From Limimaricola cinnabarinus (GTDB taxonomy: Bacteria; Pseudomonadota; Alphaproteobacteria; Rhodobacterales; Rhodobacteraceae), in NCBI RefSeq assembly GCF_002723615.1, contig NZ_KZ304956.1, positions 62,001 through 126,000 on the forward strand: a DNA stretch of 64,000 bases, read 5' to 3'. Each line of letters starts with the position of its first letter. Within the stretch, counting starts at the first letter, position 1. The notes beneath the pieces were generated by a model. The model ran no database searches, was not told the origin of the DNA, and saw only the letters and a list, made by a program, of their open reading frames with translations. The position numbers were made by a program, and so were the translations under genes. Positions 46,271 through 54,456 of this stretch are shown piece by piece.

Positions 46271-46312
46271 GGAAAAGGAAACGCCCGGTCGGGTCTCGGG
46301 TCCCGCCGGGCG
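46271..46312 (-). terminator. Intrinsic-terminator-like hairpin between early and late genes
   Basis: On the minus strand CGCCCGGCGGG and CCCGACCGGGCG form a GC-rich stem (about 11 bp with one bulge, loop of about 8) followed by TTTCCTTTT. It lies 65 nt after the stop of the 46377-47081 gene and just before the HNH gene, so it would separate the early (primase side) and late (packaging/structural) transcripts. Confidence 0.55.
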
Positions 46313-46376
46313 CACTTGGTGATGATGCCCTAAGGGCTACATCCGGTCGGCTTAATCGAAAAGCCCCTTTTTGCTG

Positions 46377-47081
46377 TCAGAGGGCATAGAGGCGATCCAG
46401 TGCCCCGCACAGCGCCTCCCTAAGGGGGCCACGCGTCCTTTGTGTGTCAGCCCATCCGTACTGCCTGCGAAGCTCGTTGATCGTCATGCTCTGCACGCAC
46501 ACCGCGTCGACCAGCTGGCGAGCGCGGATGGTACGGCGGGGATCATCCGCCCGGCGGCGCTGGGGTGCGAGCACCACCTCGCCGCCGATCGCGCGCAGCA
46601 TCCGACGATAGCGCTGGATGTCGTGGATCACCGCATCAATCCAGGACGACGAGCCATCGCCCGCCTTTGCCTGCCCCTCGATCGAGGAGCACTTGACGCC
46701 CGCGGCCTCGACCCGCTCGGCCAGCGCGGCATAGACGCGGCCCGCCTCGACCTGAGCGACTGTAAAGAGCGCGGGGCCCTCGGGATCGCGGCGCCGCGCC
46801 TGCAGTTCCATCCGGTCGAAAGCATCGACGGTCGCGGCCGGGTGGAAGCCTTCGGCCGTGGCGCGCCGGGTGCGCAGCCCCGAGGGCGTCATCACCGTCT
46901 CGTACTGGCGCAGCACCCGCATCGGCCCCCGGCCGGGCGCGACGGGGATCTCCGGGCTGCAATCCGCAGGCGGCTGAGCGCCATCAAGCAGCGCCTGCAC
47001 CCGATCCACCTCCTCCGAGAGGCGATCCTTCCCGGTGACGGGGCGCGCGGTGAGACCGAGGAGGCTGAAATGCTGAGACAT
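46377..47081 (-). CDS. Hypothetical phage protein, possible late regulator
   Basis: The 234-residue protein has no recognised domain. The C-terminal part (residues ~165-234) contains helices with IRARQLVDAVCVQSMTINELRRQYGW, consistent with a helix-turn-helix DNA-binding segment, after a WIDAVIHDIQRYRRMLRAIGG helix. It lies after an iteron-rich region and directly before the terminator that precedes the late genes. A late-transcription or antitermination role is inferred from position only. Confidence 0.6.
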   Translation of the reverse strand: MSQHFSLLGLTARPVTGKDRLSEEVDRVQALLDGAQPPADCSPEIPVAPGRGPMRVLRQYETVMTPSGLRTRRATAEGFHPAATVDAFDRMELQARRRDPEGPALFTVAQVEAGRVYAALAERVEAAGVKCSSIEGQAKAGDGSSSWIDAVIHDIQRYRRMLRAIGGEVVLAPQRRRADDPRRTIRARQLVDAVCVQSMTINELRRQYGWADTQRTRGPLREALCGALDRLYAL

Positions 47082-47164
47082 GGGCAGGGCTTTCTCAATA
47101 TGTGGTGGCCTTGATAAGCCGGGATCTAGGTCTTGTGGTTGGTCATCTGGGATTAGGGAGGAAC

Positions 47165-47476
47165 GGGAGGATAAGTGACGTTCATCAAGCTATCCTCCCT
47201 GATCCCCCTTCCTTCCAGTTCGCTGTATTCGTTGGATAAAAAGGGAAGGAGTAGAGGATAGGGAGGATAGGGAGGATAATTCCGGTATACGCATAAGGGC
47301 CTTCTTCGGGTCTTGTGGCATCCAGAAACACGCGCGTACGCGTATGCGAAAATCATCCTCCCTATCCTCCCTCGGCTCCCTCGGCGGGGTGCAAGCGATT
47401 GATCTGGTTATCCTTCCCCCGCACCCCCTTTGCCGCATCATCCTCCCGCCGGGGTCGCCATCCTCCCCATCCTCCC
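47165..47476. repeat. Nine GGGAGGAT iterons, candidate replication origin
   Basis: GGGAGGAT occurs nine times exactly in 312 bp: plus strand at 47165, 47261 and 47270; as ATCCTCCC at 47192, 47355, 47364, 47440, 47460 and 47469. Three tandem pairs (47261/47270, 47355/47364, 47460/47469) share a 9-bp period. The cluster fills most of the ~400-bp non-coding gap (47082-47484) directly after a P4-type helicase gene, where P4-like elements carry their origin. A regulatory array is an alternative. Confidence 0.6.
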
Positions 47477-47484
47477 GCCTGTTT

Positions 47485-49341
47485 TCATGAGTAGGGGTCC
47501 GGGGCCCAATCGCTTGCCGCGCCTGACGACGACGAGGTCGGCGCGCTGCCATAGCTGCCGCCGCCGGCGCTATCCGCCATACGCTGCTTGAACTCTTCCG
47601 TGAGGAGTAGGCCGCGATAGCCCGCGATGCTGCGCTTGCCGTCGGTGAAGGTAAGCCCCGAGCGACGGTCGCGGTAGTGGTCCGCTTTGGACCTGAGCCG
47701 CAGCTGTACCGTGCGCGGCGTCCATTGGCTGTCGCCGCGCTCATCCATCCAGAAGTTGAAGGCCGTGACGAGATCCTTGGTCCGCGTGTAGGCCTCGGGA
47801 TCGCCCGTGACCTCGCAGCATTGATCGAGGAAGCTGCCGACGGGATCGCTCTCCTCTCGATAAGCGCGGGTCGCCTCTGCCACGCTCTCCGGTATCTGCA
47901 AGCCGACCTCGAGGTAATCCTCCAGACCCTCGATCAGCCAGTTCAGGATACCAGCGCGCTCCTCCCAGAGCTTCTTGCCCAGGTTCGGATCGCGCTCCTC
48001 TTCGGGGATCTGAACCCCGAAAAGGACCATCAGTACGCGCCGCCAGATGCCGTCATCGGTGCCGCGGATCTCGAGCTTGTGGTTGCCCGAAATCACCAGC
48101 TTGAACTTGGGGTTCACCTCGACGAAGTCCTCACGCAGCGCGCGCACCAGGATCGGCTCGCCGCCGGTGAGCTCCTTGATCGTGCCTTCCTTCAGACGTT
48201 CACCCTGTTCAGGCTCAGAGGCTCGGACCATGCGAGCGCCCATCAGTGGGATCAGGTCGGGCGTGGCGTCCGCGCCGCCGCGCTTCGACTGGCCGGTCAG
48301 GGATTCAATCTTCGCCGTGGCGGAGTAGTCGCCCATCATCCGGGCCATGAGATCGACCAGGACGGATTTGCCGTTGGCCCCGTGGCCGTAGAAGAAGACA
48401 AGGTTCTGCACCACGACGCCCGTCATCGAGAGCGCGAACCAACGCTGCAGGAAGCCGCGGATCTGCGGGTCGGGCTGGATGCGGCGCAGGAAGGCCTCGA
48501 AGAGGGGCGCCTTTGCCTCCGGATCATGCTCGACCGGCATGCACTTGGTCAGGTAGTCCTCCCGATCGTGCGGTCGCATTTCCCAAGTCGCGCGCTTCGG
48601 CTTGCTCTGCGCCTCATGCACAACGAAGTGCAGCGTGCCCGACGCGATGTTGATCGCCAGCGGGTCGGCGTCGAGCTCGTCGAGCGTCTTCGACAGCGTC
48701 ACGCCCGCCTCGGTCAGCATGGCATCGATCTTGCCGGTGTTGCCGGTCGATTTGGCGAAGGTACGGTGCTCGGTCTTCCGCTTGCCGAGTGCCTTCTTAA
48801 CCGCGATCGCGGCGTCGACCTTGCGCAGTGCCGTGGCCAGCGCAGCCTCATCATCATCGCTGCGCTCCTCGAGTGCCCGGATCCGACGCACCTCCGCCTC
48901 GGCATTCGGCAGGGCGTCGAGCCGTTCGCGCTCCCAGTCTTCCAGAGCAAGGTGACGCACCTCGTCTAGCATCCGGTCGCTGACCGACTGGGCCAGCCGG
49001 CGCACGGCCAACCCGTTGCTGTCCTGCGCCCAGCGGGTGCCATCCCATCCGAACCATCCGACGCGCGGCACCTGCGTCACGTCGCTGCCGTGATAGAGCA
49101 CGAAGCGTCGCCCGTTTCCGACATCGTTGAGCGGATAGCCCGATCCTTCGACCTCCGGCGCCGGGGCGGCGTTCGGGTCTTCGGGATCCTTCGGTGCATC
49201 CGTTTCTTGATCGCGCGGATCGGCGGGATCATAATCGGGGTCCGGGGTGTCGGCTGCGATCGGCACATCACCCATATCGACCTCTTCGGCCGAGGCGATG
49301 CGATCGCGCACCTCGCGCAGCGGATCAAACTCATCCGTCAT
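47485..49341 (-). CDS. P4-type phage helicase (D5/P4-alpha C-terminal family)
   Basis: The 618-residue protein is a superfamily 3-type helicase: Walker A GHGANGKSVLVDL at residues 319-331, Walker B-like SGNHKLEIRG and the EEERDPNLGKKLWEERAGILNWLI region of the P4/D5 family. A long acidic N-terminus (residues 25-65, many D/P/E) is distinctive. Together with the CHC2 primase it unwinds and primes phage DNA. The start at 49341 overlaps the primase stop as ATGA. Confidence 0.88.
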   Translation of the reverse strand: MTDEFDPLREVRDRIASAEEVDMGDVPIAADTPDPDYDPADPRDQETDAPKDPEDPNAAPAPEVEGSGYPLNDVGNGRRFVLYHGSDVTQVPRVGWFGWDGTRWAQDSNGLAVRRLAQSVSDRMLDEVRHLALEDWERERLDALPNAEAEVRRIRALEERSDDDEAALATALRKVDAAIAVKKALGKRKTEHRTFAKSTGNTGKIDAMLTEAGVTLSKTLDELDADPLAINIASGTLHFVVHEAQSKPKRATWEMRPHDREDYLTKCMPVEHDPEAKAPLFEAFLRRIQPDPQIRGFLQRWFALSMTGVVVQNLVFFYGHGANGKSVLVDLMARMMGDYSATAKIESLTGQSKRGGADATPDLIPLMGARMVRASEPEQGERLKEGTIKELTGGEPILVRALREDFVEVNPKFKLVISGNHKLEIRGTDDGIWRRVLMVLFGVQIPEEERDPNLGKKLWEERAGILNWLIEGLEDYLEVGLQIPESVAEATRAYREESDPVGSFLDQCCEVTGDPEAYTRTKDLVTAFNFWMDERGDSQWTPRTVQLRLRSKADHYRDRRSGLTFTDGKRSIAGYRGLLLTEEFKQRMADSAGGGSYGSAPTSSSSGAASDWAPDPYS

Positions 49342-50468
49342 TGTGGGTCCCTCGTGAGAATATCGTTCAAATCCTGTCCCTCGCCCGCATGGACGATGGA
49401 GATGCTGTCGAGCCCTCGGATCCGCGCCCGGGCGCGGCGCAGGCCGGAAAGAAGCTGGGCGCGGGTCACGCGCGGGTCGCTGTCGCCGTCCTGGATGAAG
49501 ACCAGGCGGCGGATCCATGGCGGCGGCAGAAAGGCACTGTCGTCTTCGAGGTCGGGGACCCCGGCATACTTCATGCCCTTGCCGCGCAGCACGCGACGCC
49601 CCGCCATGTTGCCCAGATCGATCCCGGCCCAATAGGCCGCGCCGGGCAGCGCATCGGCAGCAAGTGCGGTCAGCGTCGTCTCGATCCCCTCGCCCATGAT
49701 CAGCGTGTCGAAATCGCCCGGCCGGGGCCGGTGATGCGTCAGCCGGATCGCGCAGCCCTTTTTGGAGCCGAGGCTTTTCTTGCGATCGAGTATCTCGCCA
49801 TCATGCAGGATCCGCGCCTTGCCCTGCGGCCGGTCGAGATCGAACCAGGTGCGATGCACGGCCGAGAACTGGCCCGAGGGCATCTGGATCGCCGCGAGCA
49901 TGGCCGGGCCCCGATGGACCTCCTGCCAGCCACGCCCCTCGGCCGGGATCATGTAGGGCAGAGCCGGCGCATAGCGCAGGCAGGGCGCCGGGGCCGCCGC
50001 GACCGTGTCTGGCAGGCCGCGCAGCCGCAGGTAATCGACCACGGGAGAGCCAAGGGCAGGCTCCGCCCCATCCCATAGGGCACGCGCGGCCGAGACGGCT
50101 TCGGCGCGCTTGCGCTCCGCCACCCGCTCCGCATTGGCCCTGTCGCGCTCGCGCGCCTCTTCGCGCTGTCGGCGGACCTCGGGATCGATCTGCTGTTCCG
50201 CCTCGCCCACCAGCCATGCCAGCGCCGCCTTGAAATCGCAGGCCAGCACCAGCTCGACGAGGCGCACGCCATCGCCACCGCCGCAATGCCGGCAGTTGAA
50301 GACGCCGAGATCCGGATTGATCGAGAACCGATCCTTGCCACCACAGACGGGGCACGGCCCAATCTGCTCACGCGCGGCAGGCTTCAAGCCCCGAATATCA
50401 AGCCGGTGCGCGACCTCCGCGATGGGGATCAACCGCGCTTCATCCAAACGGGGATCATCCATCGTCAC
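49338..50468 (-). CDS. CHC2 zinc-finger primase with Toprim domain
   Basis: The 376-residue protein begins with a zinc finger (CPVCGGKDRFSINPDLGVFNCRHCGG, residues 39-64). A charged linker (residues 95-125) is followed by a Toprim domain containing LIMGEGIETTLTAL and VFIQDGDSD. It makes RNA primers with the adjacent helicase. I chose GTG 50468, which overlaps the previous stop as GTGA; the ATG two codons on is an alternative. Confidence 0.88.
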   Translation of the reverse strand: MTMDDPRLDEARLIPIAEVAHRLDIRGLKPAAREQIGPCPVCGGKDRFSINPDLGVFNCRHCGGGDGVRLVELVLACDFKAALAWLVGEAEQQIDPEVRRQREEARERDRANAERVAERKRAEAVSAARALWDGAEPALGSPVVDYLRLRGLPDTVAAAPAPCLRYAPALPYMIPAEGRGWQEVHRGPAMLAAIQMPSGQFSAVHRTWFDLDRPQGKARILHDGEILDRKKSLGSKKGCAIRLTHHRPRPGDFDTLIMGEGIETTLTALAADALPGAAYWAGIDLGNMAGRRVLRGKGMKYAGVPDLEDDSAFLPPPWIRRLVFIQDGDSDPRVTRAQLLSGLRRARARIRGLDSISIVHAGEGQDLNDILTRDPQ

Positions 50469-50797
50469 AGACCCCCGGTCAGGCGCTCTTGCGCCGCATC
50501 AGATCGCCCGGCGTAGAGCATCAGCAGCGCGCTGCGCAGCATTTCGTCCGCCTGATGCGGCTTGATGCCGGGCGCCCCGTGGGCCACCCGCCCCGCCTGC
50601 ACCCGCACGAGCTCGATCGGCTCCGCCAGCGGTTCATCCTTAGGATCGCCAAGGCGCAGCAGCACCTCGCGCAACCGCGCCCGCAGGCTGTTGCGCACAT
50701 CATCCGCACGAGCGGGGGTCAGGGCATAAGTCACCGAGGTCTCGATCATCGCCGCCAGTGCCGCGCGGTCGATCGGGTGGCGCGCGCGCTCAGCCAT
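50465..50797 (-). CDS. Hypothetical phage early protein (110 aa)
   Basis: The 110-residue protein has no recognised domain. It is largely helical with an Arg-rich middle (DDVRNSLRARLREVLLRLGDPKDEP). Both ends overlap neighbours (8 nt and 4 nt), placing it in the primase operon. Confidence 0.6.
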   Translation of the reverse strand: MAERARHPIDRAALAAMIETSVTYALTPARADDVRNSLRARLREVLLRLGDPKDEPLAEPIELVRVQAGRVAHGAPGIKPHQADEMLRSALLMLYAGRSDAAQERLTGGL

Positions 50798-51119
50798 GGC
50801 CAGCCTCGCGCTGCCAGGCATCGAAGCCGCGCGGCAGATCTTCCGTCAGCAGCGTTTCGGCCCGGCGGATCTCTTCGGTCGTCGGAATCCGTGACCAGCT
50901 GCAGATGAAATCGAGCAGCGCCTGACCGGCCGCCACGTGATCGTCGGGCAGATCCCTTAGAAAGACGTCGACGGCGCCCTGTGCCAGAGCATCATCCGGC
51001 ACGAGCTCAGCCGCGCGCGCGGTGAAGGCGGCGATCTCGCCTTCGGTCAGCGGTCGCTGCTTTGCCTTGAAGGCTGCCGTCATGGCCGCCAATCCGAACG
51101 CTACGAGGGTATTTGTCAT
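50790..51119 (-). CDS. Hypothetical phage early protein (109 aa)
   Basis: The 109-residue helical protein has no known motif. A short hydrophobic start (TLVAFGLAAMTAAF) precedes an acidic body (GEIAAFTARAAELVPDDALAQGAVDVFL). It is coupled by overlapping stops and starts to both neighbours. Confidence 0.6.
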   Translation of the reverse strand: MTNTLVAFGLAAMTAAFKAKQRPLTEGEIAAFTARAAELVPDDALAQGAVDVFLRDLPDDHVAAGQALLDFICSWSRIPTTEEIRRAETLLTEDLPRGFDAWQREAGHG

Positions 51120-51664
51120 TCCTGATCCCCCGAGCTACGCGGGGCGACGACCAATTCGCGGCGCAGTGCCACGGCGCCATTGGGCTCGCGCAGTCGTGCG
51201 AGCAGGCGTTCGGCCACGGCGGAAGGCTCAAAACCGGCCAGATCGCACACCATGGCGAAGTCGCGCGAACCGATCCATGCCGGCGTGGCATCGTTTGCCT
51301 TGATCGGCGCGCCCAAATGCACGTCGATCGCGGACATCAAGCACTGGCGAAGCACTTCCTGCCAAAGCGTCCGGCAGCGCGCGACATCGGCGCTGTCCGT
51401 GCCCGCCCACCAGTGCTCGGGCCAAGGCATGCGCCGCTCGGTTTCGCAGGTCGCCTTACGGTTTGCAGCCTCTACCCGAGCTTCGATCTGGAGCTGAAGG
51501 GAACGCCGGGGGCCGTCTCCCGCTTCCGATGCGATTTGCGGACTGGGCTGACGTCGCTTGCCGTCCAGCGCAGCGAGATCGGCCAGGATGTCCGAGGACC
51601 CCACCGGGGTGGAAACCGGCGCCGCGGCAGCGGCGCGCAGGGCAGCGAGGATGTCGATAGTCAT
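51116..51664 (-). CDS. Hypothetical phage early protein (182 aa)
   Basis: The 182-residue protein has an Ala-rich N-terminus and a region MPWPEHWWAGTDSADVARCRTLWQEVLRQCLMSAIDVHL of unknown type. The C-terminus LAGFEPSAVAERLLARLREPNG is helical. It overlaps the ParB-like gene by 4 nt, so it is part of the leftward early operon. Confidence 0.6.
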   Translation of the reverse strand: MTIDILAALRAAAAAPVSTPVGSSDILADLAALDGKRRQPSPQIASEAGDGPRRSLQLQIEARVEAANRKATCETERRMPWPEHWWAGTDSADVARCRTLWQEVLRQCLMSAIDVHLGAPIKANDATPAWIGSRDFAMVCDLAGFEPSAVAERLLARLREPNGAVALRRELVVAPRSSGDQE

Positions 51665-52512
51665 GACGGGATGCCTCCTTCGCGATGCCAGCGCTGCAGC
51701 ATGGCGGTCAGCGTTTCGGTGAGCAGCGCCATCTGGCTGCGCTGCGAATAGCCGGGCTGCGTCCGCAGCCGCGCGACATCGGCATTGATCCGTGCCAAGT
51801 CGAGATGATCGATGAAGGGGATCAGCGGGCCGAGCCGGATCTTCGGCGTCGCGATCACGGCGGCGAGGATCGGCTTCAGCGTTTCATTGGTCCAGGCTTC
51901 GACGAAATTGCTGCCGAAGGTGCTCCGCGAGAGCGCAGTCAGCGCCAGGGTCACCGCTCTGCCATGCCCGGCCTCGACCATCTGCCGGATGGCCGACACC
52001 GCATAGACCTGACGCACCTGCCGCTTTTCGCTGCTGGCCTGCACCGTCATCAGATGGCATCCGGCCGCAGCTACCACCTGCTGACACTCGACAGCCCAAG
52101 CCTCACCCGCCGCCAGCGCGGCCTTGAACACTTGGATCGGATGCACACGCGTCATCTCGCCATTGATCCCGGCGAAGGCAGCGGCCTGAGCCGCGGGATC
52201 GAGATGGTTGATCGCGCCGGGCACGGCTGTGTGCCCCACAAGCGCGGCGGCATGGGTGCGGTGCTGCCCGTCGATCAAGGCGAGCAGGCCATCCTCGACC
52301 GGGGCGGCCATGACAGGCGAGAAACGCTTCCAGGTGAAGCTACGGGCGATCTTGTGGATGATCTCCCAGTTCGCCTCAAGGAGCGGACGCTGGTAGCGGT
52401 CGTCGATCACCAGTCGTTCGATCGGGATCCAGGTGATCTTGGGGCGATCCTCGATTGGGATCTCATCCGGTATCGGCTGCCCTGCCGTGACGATTGGACG
52501 GTAGATACTCAT
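51661..52512 (-). CDS. ParB/Srx-like domain protein
   Basis: The 283-residue protein has a ParB/sulfiredoxin-type core: ITWIPIERLVIDDRYQRPLLEANWEIIHKIARSF followed by LALIDGQHRTHAA. This GQHR-type fold binds CTP or nucleotides in ParB and occurs in many phage proteins of unknown role. The C-terminal ~180 residues are helical. Partition is unlikely because no ParA is present; a DNA-binding or nucleotide-dependent early role is more likely. Confidence 0.75.
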   Translation of the reverse strand: MSIYRPIVTAGQPIPDEIPIEDRPKITWIPIERLVIDDRYQRPLLEANWEIIHKIARSFTWKRFSPVMAAPVEDGLLALIDGQHRTHAAALVGHTAVPGAINHLDPAAQAAAFAGINGEMTRVHPIQVFKAALAAGEAWAVECQQVVAAAGCHLMTVQASSEKRQVRQVYAVSAIRQMVEAGHGRAVTLALTALSRSTFGSNFVEAWTNETLKPILAAVIATPKIRLGPLIPFIDHLDLARINADVARLRTQPGYSQRSQMALLTETLTAMLQRWHREGGIPS

Positions 52513-52706
52513 TACCAATAGCCCTCCAGCACCCGCACCGGACCTTCGCCGGATTCTGCCAGGTCCGCCGCGCGCACCCGGTTCGTGGTGGTCAGCACGA
52601 CGCGCTTGTCGGCACCGTCGGTCCGGGCGATGGCGAGACAGGTTTGGCCGGCGCGGCGGCGCTCGAGCCAGCTCAGTACGGTATCGTCGGTGTAGATCCG
52701 TCTCAC
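52512..52706 (-). CDS. Small hypothetical phage protein (64 aa)
   Basis: The 64-residue protein contains VLSWLERRRAGQTCLAIARTDGADKRVVLTTTNRVRAAD, which could form a small helix-turn-helix. It is overlapped by ATGA couplings on both sides. Function unknown. Confidence 0.55.
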   Translation of the reverse strand: MRRIYTDDTVLSWLERRRAGQTCLAIARTDGADKRVVLTTTNRVRAADLAESGEGPVRVLEGYW

Positions 52707-52918
52707 GCGCTGACCCCCTCAAGGTGATCGGCAAGCGCGCGCAGCTGCGCGGCCATGTCGGATGGCACGGGACCGGAGAAGATCGGCTTGCGATCGACGG
52801 CCCGGAGAGCCTCGCATGCGATCAGCGCGAAGAAGGGTGTATTGCCCGGCTCAGACACAACCTCGACAGCGAGATGCGCGAGCGGAAACCGGACCCGAGG
52901 GGCCGTCGAAGCCTTCAT
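52703..52918 (-). CDS. Small hypothetical phage protein (71 aa)
   Basis: A 71-residue frame with no recognised motif; residues 10-50 contain beta-like segments (LAHLAVEVVSEPGNTPFFALIACEA). It begins the series of overlapping early genes that leads to the primase. Confidence 0.5.
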   Translation of the reverse strand: MKASTAPRVRFPLAHLAVEVVSEPGNTPFFALIACEALRAVDRKPIFSGPVPSDMAAQLRALADHLEGVSA

Positions 52919-52957
52919 GATCTGCTCTCCTCGTCGTTTTTTTTGTTCAACGCGGCC

Positions 52958-53410
52958 TTATCGACCGCGCTGTCTCACGGCCTCGGCGCGCATCCGCACC
53001 AGGACCCCCATCGCCTCGTCGATCTGCAGGATGGTGTCGTCGCAGTCGGTCGTGCTCATGCTCAGCTTGGCCCTGAGCGCCGAAGCCACGACGTCGCCGA
53101 ATTCCTTCGCCGCATCGCCGCTCAGCGTGATCAGGCATCCCGGCCCGCTCGCCTCGAGCGGTTGGAAGACACCGCCGCCGAGCGCGCAGAAATGCTGTGC
53201 GAGGGGCAGTGCCGAGGGCCGGTGCATGCGGCTGAGCCGGTCGAGATAGTTGACCCCGAGCCCGCCCTGCCGCTTCTCGTCGACGCGGGTGCCAAGGCTC
53301 AGCAAGGCCGTCGAGACGCCGATATCCGAGGCGGTGTTCTCAAGCCCGCCATTGGCCTTGTAGGCAGCGGCGATCGCGGACTGGATGCTATCGGGACGGT
53401 TGTTTCTCAC
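52958..53410 (-). CDS. CII-like phage regulatory protein
   Basis: The 150-residue protein has an N-terminal part resembling the CII/DUF-type phage regulators: SIQSAIAAAYKANGGLENTASDIGVSTALLSLGTRVDEKRQGG, then LGVNYLDRLSRMHRPSALPLAQHFC. The start is uncertain; I chose GTG 53410, preceded by GAGG, because the conserved helices begin there. It is the next leftward gene after Cro, the position of CII in lambdoid phages. Confidence 0.65.
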   Translation of the reverse strand: MRNNRPDSIQSAIAAAYKANGGLENTASDIGVSTALLSLGTRVDEKRQGGLGVNYLDRLSRMHRPSALPLAQHFCALGGGVFQPLEASGPGCLITLSGDAAKEFGDVVASALRAKLSMSTTDCDDTILQIDEAMGVLVRMRAEAVRQRGR

Positions 53411-53513
53411 CGTGAAAACCTCGCAGGGGTGTTTACTCGACCACCGGCGCTCGAAGCCCCAGATTGAGGGCATGGGACAAGCACGGCACACAGGAACAGG
53501 ATGGGGCGGCGCA

Positions 53514-53720
53514 TCAGGCGGCGGGAGAAGCTGGCGACGGCGGATGAGCCGTCATGTACGACCTAAGTCGATCCACGTTTCTCATCGTCGGGCTCGATCT
53601 GCCCTCGACCCATGCATCCCACTGCCCCCAGCTGGCCCCCAGTGCCTCCCTAAGAACCAATGCCGGCGACTTGCCGGTAGCGGAGGCATAGGCCTCGATC
53701 TCGATGATTAACTGTTCCAT
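53514..53720 (-). CDS. Cro-like HTH repressor (68 aa)
   Basis: The 68-residue protein has a helix-turn-helix pattern GKSPALVLREALGASWGQWDAWVEGRSSPTMRNVDRLR. It is divergent from the CI-like repressor with operators in between (53732-53803), the standard Cro position. It would shut down lysogeny genes after induction. Confidence 0.75.
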   Translation of the reverse strand: MEQLIIEIEAYASATGKSPALVLREALGASWGQWDAWVEGRSSPTMRNVDRLRSYMTAHPPSPASPAA

Positions 53721-53731
53721 CCCCGCAAAAT

Positions 53732-53803
53732 GGGGAAGTTTCCCCAGTTCGTCAATGGGAAACTTCCCCGTAACTGGCGGATCTTACATGGGGCAATATC
53801 CCC
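53732..53803. promoter_or_regulatory. Operator cluster of the CI/Cro switch
   Basis: Three related palindromes lie in the 85-bp gap between Cro and CI starts: GGGGAAGTTTCCCC (53732-53745, perfect), TGGGAAACTTCCCC (53756-53769, one mismatch) and GGGGCAATATCCCC (53790-53803), the last ending 2 nt before the repressor ATG. Spacing 24 and 34 bp. The 14-bp consensus recurs near 55040. These are the likely repressor and Cro binding sites. Confidence 0.8.
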
Positions 53804-53805
53804 AC

Positions 53806-54456
53806 ATGGAAGAATCTGACGAATTTTTGGTGGGCTTACGAAATGTCATGACGGCGAAAGGCCTCAAGCCATCTCCGCTGTCCGAAAGAGCCGGCCTCGG
53901 CACCACTGCGATCCGAGATCTCTATCGCAAGAAAGCCGCCTCGCCGAAGCTTTCAACGGCACTGAAGATCGCAGATGCGGTCGAGATGTCAGTCGATCAG
54001 ATTATCGCAGCGGCACATACTCCGGTCGATCTACCACACACCATCGCCATCGCTGGCAAAGTCGGTGCCGGCGCGCATGTCCCGGTGATCGACGCCTATG
54101 GCAAAGAGGGCGACGGCCCTCAGGTCGAGGCGCCGCCGGGCTTGCCCAGCTCCGGCATCGTCGCTGTCGAGGTCGAGGGCGATTCAATGGAGCCGATCTA
54201 CAGCGCGGGCGATCTACTCTTCTACACCCGTGCCGTAGCCGACGGCGTGCCCTCCGAAGCAATCGGACGGCGCTGCGTCTGCGAATGCGAGCGCGGACTG
54301 GGCTGGGTCAAACAGGTCAAGCTCGGCAGCGAGCCCGGCCTGTTCAACCTGATCTCGCTTAACCCAGGCGCCGAGAACCAGCACGATGTGAAGCTCAAAT
54401 GGGCGGCGCCGGTGCGTCTGCACTGGCCTGCTGATCTAGCGAAGAGGGTCGGGTGA
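53806..54456 (+). CDS. CI-like phage repressor with S24 peptidase domain
   Basis: The 216-residue protein has an N-terminal HTH (PLSERAGLGTTAIRDLYRKKAASPKLSTALKI, residues ~25-55) and a LexA-type S24 domain with VEVEGDSMEPIYSAGDLLFY (catalytic Ser) and GWVKQVKLG (catalytic Lys). RecA-stimulated self-cleavage on DNA damage is therefore expected. Start at 53806 (MEESDEF); an in-frame ATG at 53788 would overlap an operator. The gene is followed by a GTGA-overlapping gene, so the two are transcribed together in the lysogen. Confidence 0.92.
   Translation: MEESDEFLVGLRNVMTAKGLKPSPLSERAGLGTTAIRDLYRKKAASPKLSTALKIADAVEMSVDQIIAAAHTPVDLPHTIAIAGKVGAGAHVPVIDAYGKEGDGPQVEAPPGLPSSGIVAVEVEGDSMEPIYSAGDLLFYTRAVADGVPSEAIGRRCVCECERGLGWVKQVKLGSEPGLFNLISLNPGAENQHDVKLKWAAPVRLHWPADLAKRVG

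Noticed and set aside
47153-47356. A 67-codon minus-strand frame with repeated PPYPPYP
   Set aside because: The repeated residues come from the iterons; there is no ribosome site or coding character.
47165-47476. Possible CRISPR array in the repeat cluster
   Set aside because: Repeats are 8 bp, occur in both orientations and have irregular spacing; no spacer structure or cas gene is present.
51661-52512. Plasmid-type partition locus at the ParB-like gene
   Set aside because: No ParA-like ATPase or parS-like repeats are nearby, and the gene is embedded in a phage early operon.
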